DNA from: Zygnema cylindricum
Taxonomy: Eukaryota > Streptophyta > Zygnematophyceae > Zygnematales > Zygnemataceae
Length of the DNA stretch: 64,000 bases
Assembly: GCA_037447655.1 (NCBI GenBank)
Contig: JBBHKE010000932.1
Coordinates: forward strand, 29,161 to 93,160
Direction of reading: 5' to 3'
The position numbers and the translations under genes are program-made. Under the pieces are notes generated by a model that was given only the letters and a program-made list of their open reading frames with translations, was not told where the DNA came from and searched no databases. Below, in pieces: positions 35,321 through 46,385 of this stretch (position 1 is the stretch's first letter; every line of letters starts with the position of its first letter).

Positions 35321-35885
35321 ACATAGTTTAAGTTCCCAGCCAGATCTACCCAGACCTCAAGAATTCACTTCAAACCACACCAAGAAGAAAAACATGTCGC
35401 CTATGTAGGGCGACTTGTGGCCAGATTAAATAACAACAGGAAATTATCAAGGCCAACAAGGCTAGATATAAAGAAAAAACAGGCGGCTATCAAGGCCAAC
35501 AAGGCCAGATGTAAAGAAAAACAGGAAGTTGCTATCCAATACCAATCACGGTTAGATCTAAGAAAACGTGACAAATGCCCTATACGAAGAGAAGGCTCAG
35601 CCTTCTGTTGAAGATAAATCCCTTTAAACGATTGCACCTAACTACCTACTTCGTGCCTGCACCCACAAAGAACTAATTACTCACCTTAGAGCGATAGCAC
35701 CAAGTACGGTACTATGAATATTTATCAGCAAAGCTCCAACTCCTTTCTGATTCCAAATTGTCGAGAACACCACAACTCAATTATCAACTTAGTTAGTAGC
35801 TTGTTAGGGCACGCGTATTAGCGCTAGGCCACGCTCTACCTGACTATAATGCAATGATAATTTTCGTGATAATTCGTGCAACCTA

Positions 35886-35938
<53 letters not shown>
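35886..35938. repeat. (TA)n microsatellite
   Basis: About 25 uninterrupted TA units followed by a T-rich run. Confidence 0.95.
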
Positions 35939-35945
<7 letters not shown>

Positions 35946-36379
35946 TAGTATTTTTTTTTTTTTAATTTTTTAAGTTTGCTAGGTGTTCTGAGTGAGTTAA
36001 TGTGGTAGGAAGAAAGGGGAGGAAACGATACTGAATAATTTAGCAATCTCAGATCCAAAAACTCAATAAAAAAAGACAATAAATGGAATTAAAACAAGCA
36101 GGTATTGTAAAATAACAACAATTCAAAAACAAATTAGACAAAGGAAAACATTTTTTTATTTTTTTTTATTAACAACAAATTAAAAAAAAAAACCACACGA
36201 GAGACACAAGGAAAAAAGAAAATTAAAAGTGAAACAAATTAAAACAAATTAGATAGACAGCAAACAATTGATAGAATGAATAAAGAAAATTAAAAATGAA
36301 ACAAATTAAGTACGGAATATTTGCGACAGTAGCCACTAGGCTTTGAAGTCATCAATATTCCTTATAGGAGTCCAATCAG

Positions 36380-36784
36380 ATGGTAAGAACCCTTCTTCAA
36401 CCGGATGAAAGAGCCGAGATAATTGGTATTCCTCCAAGGCCAGACGAGGTGAGTACCAGCCTGTACGATCAACGTCAGACAGCAAGAAAACACCAAGTCC
36501 AAAGACACAATTCACAAATCACAACAAGTAGAATACAGTCTGGAGGGAAACCTTGCAGGCTAGCTTGCGCCGGTAGATTAGGTAATATCTTAGTGCAAAG
36601 AGGAGGGAAAACTCAGAACGTCCGGACAGCAAGAAAACACCAAGTCCAAAGACACAATTCACAAATCACAACAAGTAGAATACAGTCTGGAGGGAAACCT
36701 TGCAGGCTAGCTTGCGCCGGTAGATTAGGTAATGTCTTAGTACAAAGAGGAGGGAAAACTCAGAGAAAATTACTGGGATAGATT
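36380..36784 (+). repeat. In-frame 147-bp tandem duplication
   Basis: The segment starting GACAGCAAGAAAACACCAAG at 36478 recurs at 36625 (period exactly 147 bp, 49 codons). The plus-strand frame 36380-36781 stays open across both copies (TARKHQVQRHNSQITTSRIQ repeated). No family was recognised, so I list it as a repeat, not a gene. Confidence 0.85.
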
Positions 36785-36796
36785 TCAAATTCTATG

Positions 36797-37385
36797 GGCT
36801 CTATAGCCCACAGAAATCACAGATCCAAAAGAAGCTAATCTAGATAGAGTCGACTCCAAGTTTTATAAACCCAAATGATTTACCCCTTGACAATCAAAAC
36901 CCCATTACAACTTCACCCCTGTGAAATAAGACTTTTTCTGTGTGCTCAGTTCCACCACAGAATGCAAAGTTAGAAAATGAGATTCGGACACATTCACCCA
37001 CTTTGACTTTCCCTTGGAAAAGTAGCCACCTTGGCAGGCAAAAACTCTGACCAATTTCAACTCTGTGTAGCCTGGACTCCCGTGAGTCTGCACCAAAAGG
37101 AATCACTAAAAATGGTAAAGTAAATTGATTGTTATGGCTAGTCAAAGTTTGCCTTTTATAGAAGATGCTCTCTGGGAGAGGCAGCTACCTACCAAAAATA
37201 TTCTAAGTTCTAAAAAGCCTACTCACAACCCCTCTAGTCTAATCAAATTGCAGTACACTAAATAATATACATATGAAGTACGATAGCAGCCGTACTTTAT
37301 GTACAGAAATATTCGGCACCACTCTAGGTAAGCCATGTGACAAAAAAGTCGTCGCTGTTGTGTCCCTTTATCCTCCAGTATCCAA
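36797..37385 (-). repeat. Second copy of the copia-2 leader region
   Basis: From TTATCCTCCAGTA at 37374 down to the CTATAGCCCACAG block this matches 45790-46384 in the same orientation, with shared landmarks such as GTCGTCGCTGTTGTGTCCC and CAGTTCCACCACAGAATGCA. It abuts the copia-1 5' LTR at 37393. Confidence 0.8.
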
Positions 37386-37934
37386 TAAGATGTATTGAAA
37401 AGTAAGCTTTAGTAAGCCTTAAAAATTTGAGTCTACGACTTATAATATTTTTGCAATACCAACTGTTCAATATTGATCAAATTTAGTGTGGATTTTTTAT
37501 AGTATCTGCACGAATAGTTATCTTTAAGTAAATTAGTGTGTAGGGCCGCCAATGAATGTAGACGTGATAAGAATCACCCGGATTTTTAGGGTATAGATAT
37601 TGTTATGGGACAATTCTGGTCCAAACACTTAGATTTTTGTTAGCTGTCTCGTGAACCTTGTACATACGTTTTAGATATTTTGAGGATCTTTAAAGTATTT
37701 AATTCAATTAGGAATGATCAGTTTGATACAAAATGTACATTCTACACAAGAGTTAAGGAAATGAGAGCACTAAGTGCAGTTTAAGGTGTTTTGTGCTCTT
37801 TTGTGCTCTATTGTGTTTGATTTTCTTGTAGTACATGTTTATATGGTTGAAAGACCTCTTTCATTTGGAGTTACGTATCTTACACTATAGATCTAGTCTA
37901 CTAGGCATTTCTCTTTGGGTTTGCTTTTGCTGTC

Positions 37935-38810
37935 ATGTCTACTAATGGCTCTGTTCTTTCTGGTACAAGCGTGACACCTAGTGGGAGTGGATCACAGCCA
38001 ACTGAGAATGCCCATGACCTTCAACAGGTTATGGGCCCACCGCCCAAATTGCCTATTTTTGATGGAACTGACTACTTATATTGGGAAGATATGTTAAGCT
38101 CATATTTTGAGGAGAGGGACTTGTCACCCATTGTGGAAGGAACTGCTGATGAGATTGCGCTAGATTGGAGAAAGAAGAATCTCCATTGCCTCAATGTCTT
38201 GAAGCAGTCAATGACAAAAGACTTGGTAATGTCGTATCTTGAGATGAAGAAAGCCTTTGAAGTTTGGTTCAGTGTACGTGCTATGTATGTTCAGCTTGAT
38301 GTCATTGTTCAGACTAATATTGCAACAGAAATCTTTGAATTTAAGTATTCTGGAGGTAGTATGTCAGATCATTGTCATGCTATGAAAAGGTTGTTCCTTC
38401 AGAGTACTAGTGCAGGTGGGGATTTTTCACCACCTCAGCAAGCTATGTTATTGATGAGAACTCTGCCCCATGAATATAAGGGAGCTATGGATAGGCTTAG
38501 GGGTCTTCCACAGCGTCAATGGAATATTGCGTTAGCAATTCAGTTTATTTTAAGCGAAGAAGCTAACCTGATTTCACAAAGAGGTAGTAGTAAGTCCGTG
38601 CACGCACTAGCTAACCAGTTTTCAAGCTCTAAGAATTGTAGTGAAAGTGTTAAAGGTAGGGGTGCTAGAAGGTCACCATTAACGTGCTATTATTGTGTTG
38701 AAAAAGGGCATGTGTTCAGAATTTGTCATGCCTACAAGAGAGCGAAAGCCACAGGAAATTTCCGCTCTGGTTGGGACGAAAGTCGGGTTCCTTCTCAATC
38801 AGGTGGATGA
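37935..38810 (+). CDS. Copia-1 gag
   Basis: 291 codons from an ATG just after the LTR/leader. It begins MSTNGSVLSG, has the conserved PIFDGTDYLYWEDML entry to the UBN2-type gag domain (about residues 38-200), and a CCHC zinc knuckle CYYCVEKGHVFRIC near residue 255. The TGA at 38808 comes before the protease and breaks what is normally one polyprotein frame. In the family, gag packages RNA in a particle. Confidence 0.85.
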   Translation: MSTNGSVLSGTSVTPSGSGSQPTENAHDLQQVMGPPPKLPIFDGTDYLYWEDMLSSYFEERDLSPIVEGTADEIALDWRKKNLHCLNVLKQSMTKDLVMSYLEMKKAFEVWFSVRAMYVQLDVIVQTNIATEIFEFKYSGGSMSDHCHAMKRLFLQSTSAGGDFSPPQQAMLLMRTLPHEYKGAMDRLRGLPQRQWNIALAIQFILSEEANLISQRGSSKSVHALANQFSSSKNCSESVKGRGARRSPLTCYYCVEKGHVFRICHAYKRAKATGNFRSGWDESRVPSQSGG

Positions 38811-38846
38811 CCAACAACTCTTTTCAACAAACTTAAGGAGGAGGAT

Positions 38847-41800
38847 GTGAGCAGCTTTCCCGACAACAGTGAAAAGAAATACTTTGCGATGGCACAAGCA
38901 ACGGAAGGCGTGGATGAAGACGAATGGATAATGGACTCTGGTGCATCTGCCCACATGTGCCGCAATCGCCATTTATTTGAGAGTATTCAATCTATTTCAC
39001 CAATCAAATTTTATTTTAGTGATGATACCTTTGTTGAGTCAAAAGCAAAAGGGGAGGGTGTCACTTATGTTGAACGTAGAGGGAAAACCTGTGAAAAGGG
39101 TTTTGGAAGATGTGTTGCATGTCCCAGCTTTTAAAAGAAATTTTTTCTCTACGTCAGTGGTAGAAAAGAAAGGTTTTAAAACTATATCTGAGAATGGAAA
39201 GAAAACAGTGAGTAATAATAGGAAAATAGTTGCAGAGGGATTTGCTGGAGGAAACAATTTGTATCGGTTGAGTCTTGCAAATGATAATGACAATGATGTT
39301 ATGTACTCAAGTGTAATCAGTGATTGTGATTTATGCCATTAATGTTTAAGACATGTGAATTATGATAGATTAGAAAAGATGGTAAATCAAAAAATGGTGG
39401 AAGGTGTAAAAATTAGTCAAAAACCAGCATCAAATGTATGTGATGGTTGTGCAATGGGAAAAATTCATAAGTTGCCTTTCCCTTCGCAAACTGATAATAG
39501 TAGGGTGCTAGAACTAATTTATTCAGATGTAGGGGGGCCATCTAGGTATCCATCTGTGGGAGGTTCTAAGTTTATGCTTACCTTTACTGATTATAGTAGA
39601 TTTACTACAGTTTATTTTTTGAAGAGTAAGGATGAAGTTTTTTCAAAATTTAAAGAGTATAACGCTTGGGTTGAAAATCTGCATGAGAGAAAGATAGGAG
39701 GATTCAGATCTGATAATGGAGGGGAGTACATTTCTAATGAATTTGCAGAATTCCTAAAATTGCATGGAATCTCACGTCAGCTAACCGTTCCTTATTCTCC
39801 AGATCAAAACCGTGTTTCAAAGAGGATGAATAGGACCATATCAGAGTGTGCTAGGACAATGATGGCTGATAGGGACATAGATTACAAATTTTGGGAAGAG
39901 GCTATGAATTGTGCAGCTTATGTGAGAAACAGGCTAGAAACAAGGGCAATAAAAGATAAAACTCGTTACGAAATGTGTACAGGACAAAAACCAGATGTAA
40001 GTTACTTCAAAGTTTTTGGAAGTAAGATATTTATGCTAGATAATGATCCACAAAAATGGAAATTAGAGCTAAAAGGCATACCAGGGATAATCCTAGGGTA
40101 TGATGATCATGCCAAGGGTTATAAACCATATGACATTAAGAGAAATAGAGTTGTGGTAGCCAGAAACATCATAGTGAAGGATGAGGGAAAAGGAGTAGAT
40201 GTATTTAATCAGCGTAAAGATAAAAAGAAAGATATAAGTGTTGATTATATCTTTTTAGAGGAAAATCCTATGTTTTTCAAGAAAAATATAGAAAATGCAT
40301 CTAGTTTAACTCAAAATGACTTGGAATCATCTTCTCCACAAGAAATAGGAAGTGTTATGCCTGAAAGAGTTGTAGACTCTCCTCTACCCCAAGCCGAAAC
40401 TGAATTACAAGAGGAATCACATGTATCGAGGAGGAGGACCTAACCATCTATACCAGCGACAGAATTTCTAGGTGGAGTTAGGCGAAGTGCACGACTCAGG
40501 GGAGAAAATGCAGCCTTTGCTCATTTTGCACACATAGAAGAGCCTTTAACATTGAAAGAAGCTTTTTCGAGTAATGAAAGGGAACATTGGGTGGAAGCCG
40601 TCAATGAGGAAATGAAGTCCATCATGGAGACCCAAACTTGGGATCTGGTGGAACTTCCTCCAGGAAGAAAGGTAATTGTAATTAAACGGGTGTTTAAATT
40701 AAAATTAAACTCAGATAATACCATAGACAAGTATAAGGCTCGCTTGGTTGCTAAGGGATATAATCAAAAGGAGGGGATAGATTATGAAGAAACTTTTTCA
40801 CCGGTTGTAAGGTTTCCATCTGTCCGCATCTTACTTACATAAGCTGCCATAGAGGATTTTGACATCCACCAAATGAATGTCAAAACTGCCTTTTTGCATG
40901 GTGATTTAGATGAGGTCATTTATATGAAGCAGCCCGAAGGTTATGAGGAAGTAGGAAAAGAAAATCTTGTGTGCAGACTTTTAAAATCATTGTATGGCCT
41001 AAAACAGGCCCCTAATCAGTGGAACCGAAAGTTATAAGTTCTTGACAGGATTAGGGTTTACTAGAATTAGCTTAGATCATTCAGTATATGTGATGTGTGG
41101 TGATAATCTTGATGAGGTGATATTCTTTGCTGTGTATGTTGATGATTTGCTGCTAATTAGTAAGAACAAAGAAAGAATTGCAAGAGTAAAACACGCTCTT
41201 AATTCAAAGTTTGAAATGAAGGATTTGGGTGAGGCTAAATACATTCTTGGAATACAAGTTGAAAAAGATAGAGAAAAGAAAATCATTAGGCTAACTAAAA
41301 AAGAAGCGATAGGAAACATGTTGGAAAAAATTGGCTTGGCTGATGCTAGAGGTTGTGCAACTCTTATGGAGTATAAGCAAAAACTTGAAGGAATGGAAAA
41401 TGAGTTTGGAGTCATAATAGATGAGGAACTTAGTCTAGAAGAGCAAAAATTTATGTCCCAAGTCCCTTACAGACAAGTAGTAGGAAGTCTGATTTACTTC
41501 ATGAATTGCATTAGGCCCGATATAGCTGCAGCTGTAGGTGTATTGAGCAGAAGTCTGCAAAATCTACGAAAGAGAGATTGGGAGGCAGCAAAAAGGGTTT
41601 TAAGGTATCTTGTTGGGACTAGAAATCTTTGGCTTACTTTGGGAGGGGCAAGGTTAGCATTAATACTTGGAGTGATGATAGCTATGGTGATGTGCCTAGT
41701 AGGAAGTCTACAACTGGGTATGTCATTCAGATTGGAAGTGGAACTTGTAGTTGGAGTAGTAAACTTCAAAAAGTCACCGCTCAATCTACCATGGAAGCCG

Positions 41801-42120
41801 AATACATGGCTGCGAGCGCAGCATTCATAGAGTTGCTATGGATTAAGGCATTTCTTCAAGAATTGGGTTTTACACAACAGGGGACACAAATAATGTGGTG
41901 CGACAATCAGGCAGCCATTTCTATGGCTACAAACCCAAGTCACCATTTTAAGAGTAAGCATGTGGACATTCGCCTACATTTGGTACGAGAGAAAGTATTT
42001 GCAAAAGTTGTCAAACTTTGCTATTTGCCTGATGAGAAAATGGTTGCGGACATGTTGACAAAAGCCCTTCCATCTCCTAAGTTGGAGTACTGCAGAAAAA
42101 CATGTGGTCTAAGTGAGTAA
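38847..42120 (+). pseudogene. Copia-1 pol: protease, integrase, RT, RNase H, broken
   Basis: Seen in order: protease WIMDSGASAHM (38928); a frame change near 39070; a TAA at 39340-39342 where the GAG-pre-integrase HxRLGH motif belongs; integrase frame 39355-40443 with YSDVGG and RSDNGGEY, but the expected catalytic Glu is Lys (NRVSKRMNRT); a TAA near 40441; RT frame 40444-40842 with [20 protein letters not shown] and then a TAA near 40840; the RT YVDDLLL core at about 41137; another frame change near 41650; and RNase H ending at 42120 with MEAEYMAAS, WCDNQAAISMA and ADMLTKALPSPK. At least four disabling changes are visible. Confidence 0.9.
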
Positions 42121-42142
42121 GTCTTCTAAAGCTTAAGGGGAG

Positions 42143-42784
42143 TGTTGAAAAGTAAGCTTTAGTAAGCCTTAGAAATTTGAGTCTAGGACTTAAAATATTT
42201 TTGGAATACCAATTGTTCAATATTGATCAAATTTAGTGTGGATTTTTTGTAGTATCTACACGAATAGTTATCTTTAAGTAAATTAGTGTGTAAGGCCGCA
42301 ATGAATGTAGACGTGATAAGAATCACCCGGATTTTTAGGGTATAGATATTGTTAGTGGACAATTCTGGTCCAAACACTTAGATTTTTGTCAGTAGGCTGT
42401 CTAGTGAACCTTGTACATACGTTTTAGATATTTTGAGGATCTTTAGAGTATTTAATTCAATTAGGAATGATCAGTTTGATACAGAATGTACATTCTACAC
42501 AAGAGTTAAGGAAATGAGAGCACTGAGTGCAGTTTAAGGTGTTTTGTGCTCTTTTGTGCTCTATTGTCTTTGATTTGCTTGTAGTACATGTTTATATGGT
42601 TGAAAGACCTCTTTCATTTGGAGTTACATATCTTACACTATAGATCTAGTCTACTAGGCATTTCTCTTTGGGTTTGCTTCTGCTGTCATTTCTACTAATG
42701 GCTTTGTTCCCGCTGGTACAAGCATGACACCTAGTGGGAGTGGATCACAGCCAAGTGAGAATGCCCATGACCTTCAACAAGATG
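42143..42784 (+). repeat. Copia-1 right LTR plus stub of a second gag
   Basis: It matches 37393-38030. After the LTR part, gag codons (TAATGGCTTTGTTCC... to GACCTTCAACA) continue up to 42784, where copia-2 sequence begins after about 20 bp. The gag start ATG is mutated (ATTTCT). Confidence 0.85.
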
Positions 42785-43300
42785 ATGCCACATGTCCGTT
42801 TCACATGCCGAATTAATCTTAGTTGACCGTTAAATTTCAACGGTTGTCATTACGTGTTGACCGATGAAATTCCTGTCAACATGGAACCATCTAAAGTCAA
42901 ATTAATCACATGATTGTACCGTACAAGAAATTACAGGTGCCGGAGTACTTTCAGTACGGTCCATGTAAAACATCGCCATAATCTGACATTTATCACACCC
43001 CGACTTGTCATCTAGCGTTGCGGAGATCGCGCAATCTTGTAGGAACTTGCCACGTGTCATCCGGAGTGGCGATGCTTGAAAACGCCACGTCGCCCACTCC
43101 GGAATCTCGGCTCGCACCACAGCCGTCGATTCAAATCGGAATTGTATCTGGGCCGTCGAAACAAATGTATGTACCATTTGTTTTGTCCAATAATTGAAGT
43201 ACACCTGGTTCTATGTTCTATATTCCGTTAACCTAGTTAAATGGAAATCTCTACGTGAGATTATTTATATATTTATAAAACCCAATATATTTTAGCACTA

Positions 43301-43498
43301 CACCGCGAATCGTTATTAGCGTTGAGAAATTATTAGAGTAAAGAAAAAATTAGCGTCATTCATTCTTATTTTGTGCCAGGAGACGTGGCAGATTATGTCC
43401 ACATCCTTAAATAGTGTAGTTTATTCTATTTAAGGTATCAATGTCAAAATTTGGGGGCGCCGATATAGAGTTCATAACGCTAATAACGATGCGCGGTG
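43301..43498. mobile_element. Complete CACCG-type MITE with TA target duplication
   Basis: The 198-bp element starts CACCGCGAATCGTTATTAG and ends CTAATAACGATGCGCGGTG, with TA on both sides (43299-43300, 43499-43500). The other copia-2 LTR has the uninterrupted site AGCACTAGTTCTAGAC near 46870, which proves the element borders and the TA duplication. TA duplications point to the Tc1/mariner group (inference). Confidence 0.9.
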
Positions 43499-43509
43499 TA
43501 GTTCTAGAC

Positions 43510-43580
43510 TTTATGGACAAAGCTAACGGCTACGGGGTGCTTGACGGACGGTAGGTACCAGGGTCAAATCCTGGGTCCAT
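43510..43580 (+). repeat. tRNA-like (SINE head-like) segment inside copia-2 LTR
   Basis: CTAACGGCTACGGGGTGCTT resembles a pol III box A region and GGGTCAAATCCTGGGTCC a box B, at about tRNA spacing. The same sequence is in the other LTR (about 46890-46955). It could be a SINE fixed in the LTR before the element moved. Confidence 0.45.
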
Positions 43581-43775
43581 CAAATACTATTTTAGTAAAC
43601 CTACCATTATCTATTCCTGTCACTCTGGGGAACTTAGGCTGCCATGGCTCTAGCTCCCTATCTTGCCTTTAGTGACTACAACAAGTGTGGGGGCTTGGAG
43701 AAGGGAGTCAAAGGTAGAGTGCCTCTACTATTTTTCTATCCAGACCTAGAAAATACTCAAATATCTACACTCCCC

Positions 43776-44775
43776 TTATTTTCTAGTCTTATTTTCCTTT
43801 CGACAAATAAATAAATATTCCCTCTTTCTTTTTCCTTTCCCTTTTCTTTTCAAAAACTTTAACGAAATACCCTCAAATTTTAAAATGTCTTTTAGACGAG
43901 CTAAAATAAACATTCCATGTTGATGATCACACAATTTATTTAGCATTCCACTTTTCATAAATGTGAGCAAAGATTTTATCCACCTCATCTCTTTTGTATC
44001 CACACAAAGTCTGATTTCCCTTTTGTAGTTCAAACAACTAGCCCCATCTCCAATTTGAAACACACAACCAGATGTAAACCTTTTTACATGCACACCTTCA
44101 TAGACGGCATAACTCCCATTAGTGATGTCAAAACCATTACCCCCCAAATTTATCCTTAAATCAGGAGTCCCCACTAAGTTCCTCATAAAGTCTACATCTT
44201 CCGTACTCATATTTTTATCCATGATATCCACCCCATTTTTTGTACTTTCCTCACTATCTCCCATGGAATTCTTTCCACTATCACACTCTATTTCGATTCC
44301 CAAAAGATATTTCTCCTCCCCTAAACCTTTCATTAAATATTCATTTTCTCCCCTATCCTTTGGAGCCCCCTTTAGATTTACTTCTCCCCTTTCCTCGGAA
44401 TTCGTTGAAGTCTCCCTTTCAGACCAGTTTTCAGTTTCCGAAATATTTATGAAATTATCCTCATTAATTTTATTTTTCCCTTTTTCACTTATAGATCCTA
44501 GATCTGACTTTTTCATTTCTCAGTCATACACTCTACACTCCTTGATATCCTCATGTACCTCCTCTCTCTTTACTTCCTTTATACCTTCAAAGCACACTGT
44601 TGCCTTCGTGGAATTTCTTTGTGATTATCAACCTTCTCCATACTACCAATGTGGAAAAGCTCCAAAATATCTTCATCCTCTTTCTCCTCTTCCCTTTCTT
44701 CCTCCTCATCCACATTCCAGCTTCTAAGTTCTTCCAAACAAGGGCATTCCTCCATTTAATGACCCGGTTCTCTAC
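43776..44775 (-). pseudogene. Copia-2 pol remnants and zinc knuckle
   Basis: Near 44775-44730 a CCHC knuckle reads CFFCREPGH, stop, MEECPC. The 246-codon frame 44516-43776 joins short pieces of pol: KGLGEEKYLLGIEIE (RT connection), VGTPDLRINLGGNGFDI and RFTSGCVFQIGDGASC (RNase H entry). Most of integrase and RT is deleted, and the RNase H carboxylates at the usual CDN and EAEY positions are replaced. The frame remains open all the same. Confidence 0.7.
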
Positions 44776-44789
44776 AAAAAAAGCAAACC

Positions 44790-45010
44790 CTTTTTGTGAA
44801 TGTGTCCAAATCTCATATTCTAACTTTGCATTCTGTGGTGGAACTGAGCACACAGAAAGTGTTATTTCACAGGGGTGAATCTCTATTGGGGTTTTGACTG
44901 TCAAGGGGTCAGTCATTTGGGTTTATATCAAGTTGGAGTCGGCACTATCTAGATTTGCTTCTTTTGGATCTGCATACTCTGAGGGCCAATGGAGGTCTCA
45001 GAGTTTCTGT
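44790..45010 (+). repeat. Inverted fragment of the copia-2 leader
   Basis: It is the reverse complement of about 45790-46010 (shared CATTCTGTGGTGGAACTGAG and CACTATCTAGATT). It sits between gag and the zinc knuckle, so it arose by rearrangement or insertion. Confidence 0.75.
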
Positions 45011-45019
45011 AACGTCCCC

Positions 45020-45795
45020 TACAAAGCTCCAAAGTGCTTTCCCTCACAAGAATCATCCCCATGGTAATGCTCCAAGTCTATGAGGAGCCTACCATTTCTT
45101 CCATATGGTTAACAACGTTTTCGTACTTATCGGAGAGTTTTATGATTAGTGTGTTAATCTTTCTCTCCTCAGATTCTACATACCCTGCTGTAGTAAATTC
45201 AACATGTAACGCAACAATATCATTGCAAAACTCTATCATGCTACCGCCTTTATAAACATACGCCCATATTTCCTGTTTTACTTATTGTTCCCTCAATATA
45301 GTCTCACTGTTATAAATCTGAATTAGTGTTTCCCAAATTTCCGAATACTTAGTTAGATTTAAAAGAGTGATAGCTATAGACTTAGACACGTAACTAAGTA
45401 TGAGATGTTTTGCTATAGTGTTTTTGTATTCCCATATTTTCCTACGATTTTCTTAAATTTTTGGTTCAGTTATAATTCTTACAAGTGGCACCGTAGCCGA
45501 GAGCCTAACTCCCCTTTCCATCAGTGTTTTTTTTCCTTCTCCCCATTTTCCCCTTCCAAAGCAATGATCTTCCCTTCACCTTCCGTTGCATGTGAAATCT
45601 GGTTGGTTTTCTGGGAAGCCCCAGATAACTCTCCGAAGTGAGTTCCACCAAAGCCGGGTGGCAGACACCTCACTTGTCCCGAAATAATCCCCTATAAGTG
45701 CTTTTCAAAAAGCAATCCCTCGATCGTAAACACCCAATAAGTGAAGTGTGTTCCATCAAACATAGGCACCATAGATGGTGGGCCCATAACCTAAA
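45020..45795 (-). pseudogene. Copia-2 gag, broken
   Basis: The minus strand reads VMGPPSMVPMFDGTHFTYW (about 45795-45740), as in copia-1 gag, then several stops. A second good stretch follows at about 45400-45030: LLNLTKYSEIWETLIQIYN, VYKGGSMIEFCNDIVALHV and KLSDKYENVVNHMEEMVG, typical of the UBN2-type gag domain. In-frame stops (for example after ILREQ) disable it. Confidence 0.75.
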
Positions 45796-46385
45796 ATTCT
45801 ATGGGCTCCATTGCCCTAAAAAATCACAGATCCGAAAGAAGCTAATCTAGATAGTGCCGAATCCAAGTTTATATAAACCCAAATGATTGATCCCTTGACA
45901 ATCAAAACCCCATTAAAGCTTCACCCTGTGAAATAAGACTTTCTGTGTGCTCAGTTCCACCACAGAATGCAAAGTTAGAATATGAGATTTGGACACATTC
46001 ACCCACTTTGACTTTCCCTTAGAAATGCAGCCACCGTGGGAGGCAAAAACTCTGACCGATTTCACCCCAGATTAGCTTGGACTCCCCTGAGTCAGCAGCA
46101 AAAGGAATCACTGAAAATGGTTAAGGAAATTGATTGTTATGGCTGGTCAAAGTTTGCCATTTATACAAAATGCTCTTTGGGAGAGGCAGCTACCTACCAA
46201 AAATATTCTAAGTTCTGAAAAACCTACTCACAACCCCTCTAGTCCAATCAAATTGCAGCACACTAAATAATTTACATATTAAAAACGGTAGCCGCCATAC
46301 TTTATGCACGGAAATATTCGGCACCACTCTAGGTATGCCACGTGAGAAAAAAGTCGTCGCTGTTGTGTCCCTTTATCCTCCAGTA
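45796..46385 (-). repeat. Copia-2 leader between 5' LTR and gag
   Basis: About 590 bp, also present at 36797-37385. I see no standard initiator-tRNA primer-binding site next to the LTR. Confidence 0.6.

Larger units (their letters stand above)
37393..42784 (+). mobile_element. Ty1/copia retrotransposon copia-1, decayed
   Basis: A direct repeat, 37393-38030 and 42143-42784, surrounds a gag-pol region in copia order (gag, protease, integrase, RT, RNase H). The right LTR starts TGTTGAAAAG right after a polypurine tract (TTAAGGGGAG); the left one starts TATTGAAAAG. The direct repeat goes past the LTR into the first gag codons on the right, so the right end is LTR plus the start of a second element cut at 42784. 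Repeat identity is roughly 96% by eye. Several nonsense and frameshift changes show it cannot encode a full polyprotein. Confidence 0.9.
42805..43769 (-). repeat. Copia-2 3' LTR, with MITE inserted
   Basis: It aligns with 46386-47149 except for the 200-bp insertion at 43299-43498. Confidence 0.75.

Noticed and set aside
35417-35611. 64-codon Lys/Arg-rich plus-strand frame
   Set aside because: Repetitive short motif (KANKAR) in transposon debris. No start context and no family.
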